Shown piece after piece: positions 43,330 through 53,347 of a stretch of 64,000 nucleotides of DNA. Both the position numbers and the translations under genes were made by a program. Under the pieces are notes generated by a model that was not told the DNA's origin, ran no database searches, and saw only the letters and a program-made list of their open reading frames with translations. Position 1 is the stretch's first letter; each line of letters opens with the position of its first letter. The stretch is from Sphingobium ummariense RL-3 (lineage in GTDB: Bacteria; Pseudomonadota; Alphaproteobacteria; Sphingomonadales; Sphingomonadaceae): the NCBI RefSeq assembly GCF_000447205.1, contig NZ_AUWY01000023.1:133850-197849 (forward strand). Direction: 5' to 3'.

Positions 43330-45768
43330 ATGATGAACCTCGCCGAATATCGTCAGACCGCCACGCGCCTCGCCGATTTCCTGCCTTGGGCCGCGCTGGT
43401 GGGAGAAGGTGTCGTCCTGAACAAGGATGGCAGCTTCCAGCGCAGCGCGCGCTTTCGCGGCCCCGACCTCGACAGCGCGGTCCCCGCTGAACTGGTCGCG
43501 GTTGCGGGCCGGCTCAACAATGCCTTGCGTCGCCTCGGTTCCGGCTGGGCGATCTTCGTCGAAGCTATGCGACAGCCGGCACCCTATTACCCCGACAGCC
43601 GCTTTCCCGAACCCGCCTCTGCACTTGTCGATGCCGAACGAAAGGCCGAGTTCGAAGAAGAGGGCGCCCATTTCGAATCGGGCTATTTTCTCACATTCGC
43701 CTGGCTGCCGCCCGCCGAGGATGCGGCGCGCGCCGAAAGCTGGCTTTACGAAGGCAAAGCCGAGCGCGGCGTTGACCCGCATGAAGCGCTCAAGGGCTTT
43801 CTTGATCGCACTGATCGCGCCCTCCAGCTCATCGACGCCTTCATGCCGGAATGCGCCTGGCTCGATGATGCTGAGACGCTCACTTATCTCCATGCGACCG
43901 TCTCGACCAACCGGCACAGGGTCCGCGTACCCGAAACCCCGATGTATCTAGACGCGCTGCTGGCCGACCAACCGCTCACCGGCGGGCTCGAGCCGAGGCT
44001 CGGCACCGCGCACCTGCGCATTCTCACGCTTGTCGGATTTCCCACTGCAACCACGCCGGGAATACTCGACGATCTCAACCGGCTCGCTTTTCCCTATCGT
44101 TGGTCGACGCGCGCGATCCTCCTCGACAAGACCGACGCCAACAAACTTCTGACCCGCATTCGTCGGCAGTGGTTCGCCAAGCGCAAGTCGATCGCCGCGA
44201 TCCTCAAGGAAGTCATGACCAACGAGGCGTCGACCCTGGTCGACACCGACGCCGCCAACAAGGCGGCCGATGCTGATCTCGCGCTGCAGGAGCTGGGTGC
44301 CGACTATGCAGGCCAGGCCTATGTGACCGTGACCGTGACCGTCTGGGATGCCGATCCGAAAGCCGCAGACGAAAAGCTCCGACTTGTCGAGAAGGTCGTA
44401 CAGGGCCGCGACTTCACAGCGATGTCCGAGACCGTCAACGCGGTGGATGCCTGGCTCGGCTCGTTGCCCGGCCATCTCTATGCCAATGTCCGGCAGCCAC
44501 CGATCTCAACGCTCAATCTCGCCCACATGATCCCCCTGTCAGCCGTGTGGGCGGGGCCGGAACGGGACGAGCACTTCGACGCGCCCCCACTGCTCTACGG
44601 CAGAACCGAAGGCTCAACACCGTTCCGGCTTTCCCTTCATGTGGGCGATGTCGGGCACACGCTCGTGGTCGGACCGACCGGCGCCGGCAAATCCGTGCTG
44701 CTTGCCTTGATGGCGCTTCAATTTCGGCGCTACGCCGGTTCCCAGGTCTTCGCCTTCGACTTCGGCGGCTCCATCCGGGCTGCAGCGCTTGCCATGGGCG
44801 GCGACTGGGAGGATCTCGGCGGCGGCCTGGCGGAGGGCGACGGTGATGCCGTTACCCTTCAGCCGCTCGCACGGATCGGCGACACGCAGGAACGCGCATG
44901 GGCGGCCGACTGGATCGCCGCAATCCTGATGCGCGAGGGCGTCGCTGCATCGCCGCAGGTCAAGGAGCATCTATGGACGGCGCTCACATCGCTCGCCTCC
45001 GCTCCCGTCGAGGAACGCACGCTCACCGGCCTGGTCGTGCTTCTACAGTCGAACGATCTCAAGCAGGCCCTACGGCCTTACTGCGTCGGCGGGCCTTATG
45101 GCAGACTGCTGGATGCAGAAACCGAGCGTCTCGGCGCGGCGTCGGTGCAGGTTTTCGAGACCGAGGGGCTCATCGGGACCGGTGCCGCGCCGGCGGTGCT
45201 CGCTTATCTCTTCCACCGCATTGAGGACCGCCTGGATGGCAGCCCGACGCTGCTCATCGTCGATGAAGGCTGGCTGGCGCTCGACGATGAGGGATTTGCC
45301 GGGCAACTGCGCGAATGGCTGAAAACCCTTCGGAAGAAAAACGCCAGCGTCGTCTTCGCCACCCAAAGTCTCTCGGACATCGACGGCAGTGCGATCGCGC
45401 CTGCCATCATTGAAAGTTGCCAGACCCGCATTCTCCTGCCGAACGAACGCGCGATCGAGCCGCAGATCACCGCCATCTACCGCCGGTTCGGCCTCAACGA
45501 CCGCCAAATCGAGATTCTCGCACGCGCCATGCCCAAACGCGACTATTATTGCCAGTCGCGCCGCGGCAATCGTCTGTTCGAGCTTGGTCTCGGCGATGTG
45601 GCGCTCGCGCTCTGCGCCGCCTCCTCCAAATCCGACCAGATCATGATCGCCGAAATTCTCGCCGATACCCGCGACGTGGGATTTCTGGCGGCCTGGTTGC
45701 GCCGGCGCGGCGTCGCCTGGGCCGCCGACCTTATTCCCAATCTCAACAACCTGGAGAGCCAGCCATGA
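43330..45768 (+). CDS. trbE: TrbE, VirB4-type ATPase
   Basis: The 812-residue protein has Walker A GPTGAGKSVLLALM and Walker B LLIVDEGWLALD, plus the VirB4-type N-terminal half. It drives pilin extraction and channel assembly. It ends on the start codon of trbJ (ATGA). Confidence 0.96.
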   Translation: MMNLAEYRQTATRLADFLPWAALVGEGVVLNKDGSFQRSARFRGPDLDSAVPAELVAVAGRLNNALRRLGSGWAIFVEAMRQPAPYYPDSRFPEPASALVDAERKAEFEEEGAHFESGYFLTFAWLPPAEDAARAESWLYEGKAERGVDPHEALKGFLDRTDRALQLIDAFMPECAWLDDAETLTYLHATVSTNRHRVRVPETPMYLDALLADQPLTGGLEPRLGTAHLRILTLVGFPTATTPGILDDLNRLAFPYRWSTRAILLDKTDANKLLTRIRRQWFAKRKSIAAILKEVMTNEASTLVDTDAANKAADADLALQELGADYAGQAYVTVTVTVWDADPKAADEKLRLVEKVVQGRDFTAMSETVNAVDAWLGSLPGHLYANVRQPPISTLNLAHMIPLSAVWAGPERDEHFDAPPLLYGRTEGSTPFRLSLHVGDVGHTLVVGPTGAGKSVLLALMALQFRRYAGSQVFAFDFGGSIRAAALAMGGDWEDLGGGLAEGDGDAVTLQPLARIGDTQERAWAADWIAAILMREGVAASPQVKEHLWTALTSLASAPVEERTLTGLVVLLQSNDLKQALRPYCVGGPYGRLLDAETERLGAASVQVFETEGLIGTGAAPAVLAYLFHRIEDRLDGSPTLLIVDEGWLALDDEGFAGQLREWLKTLRKKNASVVFATQSLSDIDGSAIAPAIIESCQTRILLPNERAIEPQITAIYRRFGLNDRQIEILARAMPKRDYYCQSRRGNRLFELGLGDVALALCAASSKSDQIMIAEILADTRDVGFLAAWLRRRGVAWAADLIPNLNNLESQP

Positions 45769-46532
45769 ATCCGCGTTTCCCTAAGACGGCCCTTGCTGCC
45801 GCGTTGCTTACGACGTCGATCGCGACAATATCGTTTTCTGCGACGCCGGCCCATGCCCAGTTTTTTGGTGGAATCGTCTACGATCCCACCAACTACGCCC
45901 AAAACCTGCTCACTGCGACGCGCGCGCTACAGCAGATCAACAATCAGATCACGTCGCTCCAGCATGAAGCGCAGATGCTGATCAACGAGGCGCGCAATCT
46001 CGCGAGCTTGCCATATTCCTCGCTCCAACAGCTTCAGCAATCGGTGAGCCGGACGCAGGCGCTTTTGCAGCAAGCCCAAAACATCGCCTACAATGTCCAG
46101 CAGGTCGATCAGGTCTTCGATCGTCAATATAAGAATGTGAGCCTCAGCGCACCGGATCAGCAACTCATCACCGATGCCAAGACGCGCTGGCAAAACACGG
46201 TGGGGGGCTTGCAGGACGCCATGCGCGTGCAGGCCGGCGTCGTCGGCAATATCGACACCAATCGCAGCGAAATGGCCGCGCTCGTCGGACAGAGCCAGGG
46301 GGCAACCGGTGCCCTGCAGGCGACCCAGGCCGGCAATCAGCTTCTCGCGCTCCAAGCGCAGCAGCTCGCCGATCTCACGGCTGTTATCGCGGCAAATGGC
46401 CGGGCACAGGCACTCGCTGATGCCGAGCGCGCCGCAGCCGCCGAGCAGGGACGAGAACAGCGCCGCCGCTTTCTCACGCCGGGCGAGGGCTACAAGCCCG
46501 GCAATGCGCAAATGTTCTACGGCAACGATTGA
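45765..46532 (+). CDS. trbJ: TrbJ, VirB5-like minor pilin/channel protein
   Basis: The 255-residue protein has a signal peptide (cleavage near AHAQFFGG) and a coiled-coil, Gln-rich body (TRALQQINNQITSLQHEAQM). VirB5-type proteins cap the pilus and contact the recipient. Confidence 0.92.
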   Translation: MNPRFPKTALAAALLTTSIATISFSATPAHAQFFGGIVYDPTNYAQNLLTATRALQQINNQITSLQHEAQMLINEARNLASLPYSSLQQLQQSVSRTQALLQQAQNIAYNVQQVDQVFDRQYKNVSLSAPDQQLITDAKTRWQNTVGGLQDAMRVQAGVVGNIDTNRSEMAALVGQSQGATGALQATQAGNQLLALQAQQLADLTAVIAANGRAQALADAERAAAAEQGREQRRRFLTPGEGYKPGNAQMFYGND

Positions 46533-46548
46533 GCCGTGGACCCAAGCG

Positions 46549-46908
46549 ATGGAAGGGAAAACGACCGCCCGCATTGCCGCAGCGATCTTTGTCGGGTTCG
46601 CGATTGCGGCGTCGCTGATCCAGCTCTCCCGGAAGGAGGAGTCGCCGATTGCGGCGAGGCCGGCGCCCGTGGTCGTCCCATCCGATCCGCTCGCACAAAC
46701 ACTGCGGCACTGCCGCGACATGGGCATCGCGGCGGAACGCGATCCTGTCTGCCTGGATGCCTGGGCCACCAACCGCGAGCGTTTTCTCGGCCATACTCCA
46801 AAACCGCGTCAAGCGCCGGCCGCGCACCCGCCTGCCTCGATGTTCCCCAGCGAAGACGAGGCGTCCCTTAGCAAGGAGTCGGCGCCGGCTCCCCTGCCGG
46901 AGCAATGA
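46549..46908 (+). CDS. trbK: TrbK-alt, putative entry exclusion protein
   Basis: The 119-residue protein has one N-terminal membrane segment (ARIAAAIFVGFAIAASLIQL) and a CRDMGIAAERDPVCLDAWA segment typical of TrbK-alt. It would block redundant transfer between cells carrying the element. It overlaps trbL by four bases. Confidence 0.85.
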   Translation: MEGKTTARIAAAIFVGFAIAASLIQLSRKEESPIAARPAPVVVPSDPLAQTLRHCRDMGIAAERDPVCLDAWATNRERFLGHTPKPRQAPAAHPPASMFPSEDEASLSKESAPAPLPEQ

Positions 46909-48215
46909 GCATGGGCGGCACGGGCGTTATCGACCATTTCCTCGAGGTCTTCACACGGTACATCGACGGCGGCTTCGGCCTGCTCGGCGGCGAGGTGGCG
47001 TTCATCGCCACGACCTTGATCGTCATAGACGTCACGCTTGCCGCGCTCTTCTGGTCGTGGGGCGCGGATGACGACATCATCGCCCGGCTCGTGAAAAAGA
47101 CCCTGTTTGTCGGCGTCTTCGCCTACATCATCGGCAATTGGAACAACCTGGCCCGCATCGTCTTCGAGAGCTTCGCCGGACTTGGGCTGAAGGCATCGGG
47201 TACTGGGTTCACCACCGCCGATCTTCTGCGCCCTGGGCAGGTGGCCCAGACGGGGCTCGACGCCGGCCGGCCGTTGCTCGATTCCATCTCCGGCCTGATG
47301 GGCTGGGTCTCCTTCTTCGAAAATTTCGTCCAGATCGCCTGCCTGCTCTTTGCCTGGGTGCTGATCCTGCTTGCCTTCTTCATTCTCGCAATTCAGCTCT
47401 TCGTCACGCTGATCGAGTTCAAACTGACGACGCTTGCCGGCTTCGTCCTCATCCCCTTCGGGCTGTTCGGCAAGTCGGCCTTCATGGCTGAGCGTGTGCT
47501 CGGCAATGTCATTTCGTCGGGCATCAAGATTCTCGTCCTTGCGGTCATCATCGGCATCGGCTCGACACTCTTCTCCGAATTCACGGCCGGATTCGGCGGG
47601 GCTACGCCTTCCATCGACGATGCCATGGCGATCGTACTCGCCGCGTTGTCGCTGCTGGGACTGGGGATCTTCGGTCCTGGAATTGCCAATGGCATCGTCT
47701 CCGGCGGCCCGCAGCTCGGTGCCGGCTCGGCCGTTGGAACCGGTCTGGTGGTCGGCGGCGCGGCGATGGCAGGCAGTGCGGCCGTCGGTATGGCCACGGG
47801 GGGCGTCGGCGCCCTTGCAGGCGGAGCCGCAGCAGCGGCGCGCGGTGGCTCGACACTCGCCGGCGGCGCGACCGCGGCCTACCGCGCGGGAGGCGCGACC
47901 GGCGTCGCGCGCGCAGCGGCCTCCAGCGTGGGTTCGGCTGCGACCAGCCCCTTCCGCCGCGCTGCCGCCTCGATGAAGAGCAGTTTCGAGGCAGGTGGCC
48001 GATCTGTCACCGGCGCGGCCGATCCCGCCGCAGCGGGCGCTGGTGCGGCCTCGGCTACGTCCTCAACACCCGATGGGCCGCCTGCCCGGGCAAAACGCAT
48101 GAAGCGGTCCCAGTCGATGAGCCATGGCGTCACGCTTGCCGCGCACTCGCTGCGTGCGGGCGATAGCCACGGCGGCGGTTCCTCCATCTCCGTTTCTGAA
48201 AGCGATCGACCATGA
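46905..48215 (+). CDS. trbL: TrbL, VirB6-type polytopic membrane protein
   Basis: The 436-residue protein has about five to six membrane segments in the first 250 residues and a Gly/Ala/Ser-rich tail. It forms part of the inner-membrane channel. An ATG at 46911 is a possible alternative start. Confidence 0.94.
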   Translation: MSMGGTGVIDHFLEVFTRYIDGGFGLLGGEVAFIATTLIVIDVTLAALFWSWGADDDIIARLVKKTLFVGVFAYIIGNWNNLARIVFESFAGLGLKASGTGFTTADLLRPGQVAQTGLDAGRPLLDSISGLMGWVSFFENFVQIACLLFAWVLILLAFFILAIQLFVTLIEFKLTTLAGFVLIPFGLFGKSAFMAERVLGNVISSGIKILVLAVIIGIGSTLFSEFTAGFGGATPSIDDAMAIVLAALSLLGLGIFGPGIANGIVSGGPQLGAGSAVGTGLVVGGAAMAGSAAVGMATGGVGALAGGAAAAARGGSTLAGGATAAYRAGGATGVARAAASSVGSAATSPFRRAAASMKSSFEAGGRSVTGAADPAAAGAGAASATSSTPDGPPARAKRMKRSQSMSHGVTLAAHSLRAGDSHGGGSSISVSESDRP

Positions 48216-48901
48216 GCCTCTTCAAGCGCCCCACGACCCACTATGGCAAGAGCCCCGAGCCGGTGACACCATATCAGCGTGCAGCCCAGATTTGGGACGA
48301 CCGCATCGGCACCGCGCGCGTGCAGGCGCGCAATTGGCGCTTGATGGCCTTTGGCTCCCTGTTTCTCTCCGGAGGCTTCGCAGCAGCGCTGGTCTGGCAA
48401 TCCACGCAAGGGACGGTTGTGCCCTGGGTGGTCGAAGTCGACAAGCTCGGCCAGGTCCAGGCCGTCGCACCGGCCACCGCGGGCTATACGCCATCAGACG
48501 CCGAGATCGCATACCATCTTGCGCGTTTTATCGAGGAGGTTCGCGCGATCCCCTCGGATCCCATCGTGCTGCGTCAGAACTGGCTGCGGGCCTATGACTT
48601 CACGACCGACCGCGGGGCAGCGGCGCTAAACGATTATGCGCGCGAGAACGATCCTTTCAAGGACATCGGACAGCGCGAGATCGCCGTCGACGTCTCGAGC
48701 GTTATCCGTGCTTCGCCGACCAGTTTCCGCGTGGCCTGGACGGAGCGGCGCTACGAAAACGGACAGCTTGCCGGCACGACCCGGTGGACGGCAATCCTGA
48801 CGATCGTCCTCCAGCCCCCGCGCGACGCCGACCGCCTCCGCAAGAACCCGCTCGGCATCTATATCAACGCCATAAACTGGTCGCGGGAGCTCGAACAATG
48901 A
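48212..48901 (+). CDS. trbF: TrbF, VirB8-type assembly protein
   Basis: A 229-residue bitopic protein (one membrane segment near LMAFGSLFLSGGFAAALVWQ) with a periplasmic VirB8 fold (FTTDRGAAALNDYARENDPF). It nucleates the channel. Overlaps of four bases on both sides. Confidence 0.94.
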   Translation: MSLFKRPTTHYGKSPEPVTPYQRAAQIWDDRIGTARVQARNWRLMAFGSLFLSGGFAAALVWQSTQGTVVPWVVEVDKLGQVQAVAPATAGYTPSDAEIAYHLARFIEEVRAIPSDPIVLRQNWLRAYDFTTDRGAAALNDYARENDPFKDIGQREIAVDVSSVIRASPTSFRVAWTERRYENGQLAGTTRWTAILTIVLQPPRDADRLRKNPLGIYINAINWSRELEQ

Positions 48902-49878
48902 GTGCGGGCTCTCACGAACGCGGATTGCCGCTATTCCGTAAATCCGCACTTCCGCTTCTCATCATTGCCGCAAGTGCGCTTGGCGGTTGCGCGTCGACCG
49001 GCAAACCTCCGCAGATCGGCTACGACTCCAGCGTACCGCCGCTACCGGCCGTGCCTGAGGTGAAGGTGGTCAGGCCCAAGCCGCTCCAGGTTCCGCCGGC
49101 ATGGACGCCCGCGCATGGCGGCGCCGATGCTGCGACCCCCGCGGGGCGCATCGAAAATGCCAATGCGGCTGCACGGATCGAACCGCGCCGGGACGGCTAT
49201 TACAATGCAATCCAGATCTATCCGTGGAGCGAAGGGGCGCTCTATCAGGTTTATGCCGCACCCGGGCATGTTACCAACATCGCGCTGGAACCCGGCGAAA
49301 CACTGACTGGCGAGGGTCCGATTGCCGCTGGAGACACCGCGCGCTGGATCATCGGCGACACGACCAGCGGCAGCGGCGCGACGCAACAAATCCATGTCCT
49401 CGTGAAGCCAACGCGCGATGATATCAGCACAAACCTTGTCATCACCACCACGCGGCGCACCTATATGATCGAACTGCGCGCCGGCAAGACGCTCTTTATG
49501 CCTGCCGTCTCTTGGTCCTATCCTGCGCCGCTAGCGGGACCGGACGCAGCCGTGCCGGCGACGCCCGCAATCCCGCCTACGTCTGCACGGCATTACCGAT
49601 ACGCTCTGACAGGCGACACTCCACCCTGGACGCCGGTTTCGGTGTTCGACGATGGACGCCACGTCTATATCGAATTTCCCGGCGGGATCGCGCAGGGCGA
49701 AATGCCGCCGCTGTTCGTGATCGGCGCCGATGGCGAGCCGCAGATCGTCAATAGCCGCGTCTATCATCACATTCTGATCGTCGACCGGATTTTTGCCGCG
49801 GCCGAACTGCGTCTTGGCAGTGGCAAGCGACAGCAGACCGTCCGGATCGTGCGCGTCGACGGGAGACCGACATCATGA
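48898..49878 (+). CDS. trbG: TrbG, VirB9-type outer-membrane complex protein
   Basis: The 326-residue protein begins with a lipoprotein-like signal (ASALGGCAS) and a VirB9 body (IQIYPWSEGALYQVYAAPGH). In most systems VirB7 is the lipoprotein, so the lipobox here may replace that function. Coupled to trbF and trbI. Confidence 0.94.
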   Translation: MSAGSHERGLPLFRKSALPLLIIAASALGGCASTGKPPQIGYDSSVPPLPAVPEVKVVRPKPLQVPPAWTPAHGGADAATPAGRIENANAAARIEPRRDGYYNAIQIYPWSEGALYQVYAAPGHVTNIALEPGETLTGEGPIAAGDTARWIIGDTTSGSGATQQIHVLVKPTRDDISTNLVITTTRRTYMIELRAGKTLFMPAVSWSYPAPLAGPDAAVPATPAIPPTSARHYRYALTGDTPPWTPVSVFDDGRHVYIEFPGGIAQGEMPPLFVIGADGEPQIVNSRVYHHILIVDRIFAAAELRLGSGKRQQTVRIVRVDGRPTS

Positions 49879-51077
49879 ACGAATCCGAATTCCACGACGA
49901 GCGCGATGACAACGATGAGGCCGAAATTGTGCAGCAGCCGTCGGCCGATACCAATGCGCCGATGCGGCTTCGGGGGGCAACGCCGCGTGTTACCCGCATC
50001 TCGCGCAAGGTCTTGGGCGCCCTCGGTGTTGTTGCAGGCGTCGGAATCGGGGGCGCGCTGATCTACGCGCTGCAGAGCGCCCATGATGGCGCACCGCCAA
50101 AGGAACTCTACTCAACCGACAATCGATCGACCGCCGACGGCCTGGTCGGACTGCCATCGACTTACAGTGACGTTCCGCGGCTAGGGCCGCCTTTGCCCGG
50201 CGATCTCGGACGCCCGATCGTCAGCGCGCAAGGCCGCGGCCAACCCGTGCCGGGCGCAGCGGCTCCAGCGCCGGCCGCGGATCAGGCGAGACAGCGGCGC
50301 ATTGCCGAAAACGAAGCTGCGCGCACGAGCCGGGTCTTCTTTCAAAGTCAGCCCTCGGCGTCGCCGCCCGTCGCAGGAGCCGGCCTCGATCTCTCGCAGT
50401 TGGCCGGTCCCCCGGCAGCGTCCGCCACGCCCACGACGCAAGATCGTCAGCTCGCCTTTCTCAACGCTGCCGCCGATCGCCGCACCGTTGCGCCTGATCG
50501 CATCACGCCGCCGGCCTCGCCCTTCGTATTGCAAGCAGGATCGGTGATTCCCGCTGCCCTCATCACCGGCATCCGCTCGGACCTTCCCGGTCAGATAACC
50601 GCTCAGGTGACAGAGAATATCTATGACAGCGCAACCGGCCGCTTTGTCGTTGTGCCGCAGGGCACCCGCATCATCGGGCAGTACGACAACAACGTGCAAT
50701 TCGGCCAAAGCAGGGTCCTGTTGGTCTGGAACCGCCTGATCTTCCCCAACGGACACTCGCTTGTGTTGGAACGCCAACCTGGCGCCGACGGCGCAGGCTA
50801 TGCCGGATTGCAGGACGGCGTGGACTATCACTGGTGGGATCTGGCGAAAGCCGCCGGCTTGTCGACACTACTCAGCGTGGGCACCGAACTCGCAATCGAT
50901 GACGATGATCGTTTGCTACGCGCGATCCGCAATGGCGGCGAAGATACCTTCAACCAGGCCGGCCAGGAAATCGTGCGCCGGCAGCTCAATATCGCGCCAA
51001 CCCTCACAATCCGGCCAGGGTTTCCTGTCCGGATTATCGTGACCCGCGATTTGCTCCTCGAACCCTATGGGAGTTGA
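49875..51077 (+). CDS. trbI: TrbI, VirB10-type core complex protein
   Basis: The 400-residue protein has one membrane segment (VLGALGVVAGVGIGGALIYA), a Pro-rich linker and the VirB10 C-terminal barrel (SVIPAALITGIRSDLPGQIT; VPQGTRIIGQYDNNVQFGQS). It spans the envelope and couples ATPases to the outer-membrane pore. Confidence 0.95.
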   Translation: MNESEFHDERDDNDEAEIVQQPSADTNAPMRLRGATPRVTRISRKVLGALGVVAGVGIGGALIYALQSAHDGAPPKELYSTDNRSTADGLVGLPSTYSDVPRLGPPLPGDLGRPIVSAQGRGQPVPGAAAPAPAADQARQRRIAENEAARTSRVFFQSQPSASPPVAGAGLDLSQLAGPPAASATPTTQDRQLAFLNAAADRRTVAPDRITPPASPFVLQAGSVIPAALITGIRSDLPGQITAQVTENIYDSATGRFVVVPQGTRIIGQYDNNVQFGQSRVLLVWNRLIFPNGHSLVLERQPGADGAGYAGLQDGVDYHWWDLAKAAGLSTLLSVGTELAIDDDDRLLRAIRNGGEDTFNQAGQEIVRRQLNIAPTLTIRPGFPVRIIVTRDLLLEPYGS

Positions 51078-51079
51078 AA

Positions 51080-51313
51080 ATGACCAAGCTGAAACTTGGT
51101 GCCATTGCGGAAGACAAGCCCGTCAAGGTCTCGCTGGAATTGCCTGGAAAGCTGTTTCGGGACCTGCAAGACTATGGTGAGATTCTCGCTCGCCAGGAGG
51201 GCGTGACAGCCCCGGACCCTGCGAAGCTGATAGTCGCGATGCTACAGCGCTTCATACAAACGGATCGAGGATTTGCGCGAGCCCGCAAAATGAAGGATCC
51301 ATCAACGCATTAA
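51080..51313 (+). CDS. DUF2274 protein
   Basis: A 77-residue protein (MTKLKLGAIAEDKPVKVSLE) ending the trb operon; DUF2274 genes occupy this place in many alphaproteobacterial elements. Its 3' end overlaps the convergent LysR gene by 62 bp. Confidence 0.9.
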   Translation: MTKLKLGAIAEDKPVKVSLELPGKLFRDLQDYGEILARQEGVTAPDPAKLIVAMLQRFIQTDRGFARARKMKDPSTH

Positions 51314-52268
51314 AACCGGTCGCAATCATAAGAGCCGCGCCAGCGCCATTCGCACCAGCATGCGAGAGCCACCCGGACGCGATGTTTTTCACGAGCCGTA
51401 ATAAATAGCGCAGTGCGGGATTCGAGTTGGTCGGCGACCAGACCGCGCTCCACGCGAGTTGCTCAAGGTCACCCCGGATCGGCAGGAAGGTCACACCTTC
51501 CGACATGCCCGAAGCGATCGACGCGCTCGCGAGCGATATGCCGTAACCCATCGCAACGATGTTCAGCAGGCTATGCCGGCTGACGTCGTGAACATCAATC
51601 TTGGGTCTGAAGCTGGGCGCCGAGAGCTTCCGCACGAGATAGTCGCGGATTTCCGGACCTGCACCGTGCTGGCTTACGACGAAGGTTTCACTGGCGATGT
51701 CGTCCCAGTCTAGCGCCTCGCGCTCGGTCAATTTGTGGTTTTCGGGCAGCGCGACGTAAATGCTCTCCGTCCAGAGCTGCAACGCCTCCTGGCCGCTCAA
51801 CTTTGGCGTTCCGGCCATGAAGGATATATCGAGCTCGCCTGTCATCACGCGCGCCAAATCCTGCTGCTGGGATCCCTCATGAAGACAGACCCGTATATGC
51901 GGATAGCGTTGGTGAAACTCTTTGAGCGCCAGGTGCAAGCGACCGCCGGCAAGCGGCAGCAATACACCCACTTGAAGATCTCCTCGTTCCCCTTGCTGAA
52001 TAGACGTGGCAAGCTCGATGGCTTGGCCGAGTTGCTGCGCGCCGACCCAGGCCTCTTTGAGGAACAGTTGCCCGGCGGCGGTGAGACGAACACCGCCAGC
52101 GCTACGATCGAAAATGCGAAACCCGATGCGATGTTCCAGCAATTGCACGCGCCGCGTCAGCGTCGATTGCGAGATGTTGAGGGCTGAAGCAGCCTTTCTC
52201 AAGCTTCCATGCTGGGCAGCCGCAACAGCGTACCGCAGATTCCTCAGATCAAGTGCGAGATCCGGCAC
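51252..52268 (-). CDS. LysR-family transcriptional regulator
   Basis: The 338-residue protein has a LysR HTH (NLRYAVAAAQHGSLRKAASA, then LNISQSTLTRRVQLLEHRIG) and a substrate-binding domain. It is convergent with the trb operon, as in related elements, and may control it or adjacent cargo. The C-terminal ~30 residues overlap DUF2274 and could be non-essential. Confidence 0.9.
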   Translation of the reverse strand: MPDLALDLRNLRYAVAAAQHGSLRKAASALNISQSTLTRRVQLLEHRIGFRIFDRSAGGVRLTAAGQLFLKEAWVGAQQLGQAIELATSIQQGERGDLQVGVLLPLAGGRLHLALKEFHQRYPHIRVCLHEGSQQQDLARVMTGELDISFMAGTPKLSGQEALQLWTESIYVALPENHKLTEREALDWDDIASETFVVSQHGAGPEIRDYLVRKLSAPSFRPKIDVHDVSRHSLLNIVAMGYGISLASASIASGMSEGVTFLPIRGDLEQLAWSAVWSPTNSNPALRYLLRLVKNIASGWLSHAGANGAGAALMIATGFNALMDPSFCGLAQILDPFV

Positions 52269-52425
52269 TGGTCACGCATGCCGAGGCGTATTTTCGGTCC
52301 ACCCACAGGGGCTTGCCGGTGTTCTCGATCGAGCCGGTGAACGCTGGGGAATGACAGCGTTCCAAGCAAGCCGCATAGCGTCCTGTTCGTCATGGGTCGA
52401 CGCAGAAAGCGTCATCGTGGGTTGC

Positions 52426-52956
52426 TCACCTACCATTACCCGAACCGTGAACGCGATTTCCGAGCATTCCGAGGGCGGCAGCGATCCGAAAGTCCGCAAA
52501 TCCCGCGCTACGTAAACCGCTGTCGATTTCTTCGGTCGTGATATCGCCGTGCTGAAACAAAACGCCAAAGCGGCGCAGGGTCTCAAGTTGCGGGTCGGCC
52601 AAGGCATTGGGATAGTATGCACCGAAGATCAGGCCAAATGCGCGGCTTATTTTACCCGGACGGATAAGCGAGCGCTTGCTGTCCTGCAGACCTAACGCGA
52701 GTGCCTGAACGTCAAGCGCAAGGACTCTGTTCCTTGCGCGATCCCAAAGACCGTGTGCCTCGAATTCGTCGAAAGCCAAGGGCCGCTCGCCGTGGGAGGG
52801 TTCGGGGGCACGGCGAGCGGCCGGTTCCATCCCGGGGGGCGATCGGGATGGAAGATGGTCATTGAGATTGAGAGGGCTGGCGAAAATGGCATGGCTCGCC
52901 ACCTCGCCACGCGCGCTAGGGACATCAAAGGCCACGTGGTGATGGTACAAGCTCAC
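52426..52956 (-). CDS. Hypothetical ICE protein
   Basis: A 176-residue protein with a conserved-looking core (FDEFEAHGLWDRARNRVLAL; IFGAYYPNALADPQLETLRR) and no recognised family. The GTG at 52956 is eight bases after a perfect AGGAGG, better than a TTG at 52962. The middle is likely an alpha-helical domain. Confidence 0.6.
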   Translation of the reverse strand: MSLYHHHVAFDVPSARGEVASHAIFASPLNLNDHLPSRSPPGMEPAARRAPEPSHGERPLAFDEFEAHGLWDRARNRVLALDVQALALGLQDSKRSLIRPGKISRAFGLIFGAYYPNALADPQLETLRRFGVLFQHGDITTEEIDSGLRSAGFADFRIAAALGMLGNRVHGSGNGR

Positions 52957-53347
52957 CCCCAAGACCTCCTGTCATGCACGAAATCACTTGCAGACAGAGG
53001 CGATTCTCGACGCTCACATTCATCGGAGCTGAGCACGCGTAGCAGCCAAGCCAATGACAGGAGGATCTCTTCTCGAAGCGCCAAGAAAGCCACTTTCCAT
53101 TTGAAGGCGAGCATTCGCCACTCTCCTCAACACATCGGTTCGCCCATGAAGAAGGTCGCCGACCTGCGACTCATGCCTAATCCAACCGAACCGTTCGGTC
53201 AATTCTGGAATGCGTGTAGCGCTCTGCATATCGCTGATGTGCCACGGCTCGTCGCTCTAACCGAACGGTTCGGTTGACCTTGGGGCAAAGTTCTTCATCG
53301 TTGGGGCGCGGTGCCTTTGAACCCTGGCGCCCCCGGAGGATCGCCCC
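52957..53347. promoter_or_regulatory. Regulatory region with two TetR-type operators
   Basis: This 391-bp region between divergent genes contains ACCGAACCGTTCGGT at 53185-53199 and AACCGAAC-G-GTTCGGTT at 53259-53275. The second overlaps a possible -35 box TTGACC (53274-53279). The 15-mer at 53185 is identical to one upstream of the TetR gene ending at 55820. Minor ORFs here lack start signals. Confidence 0.72.
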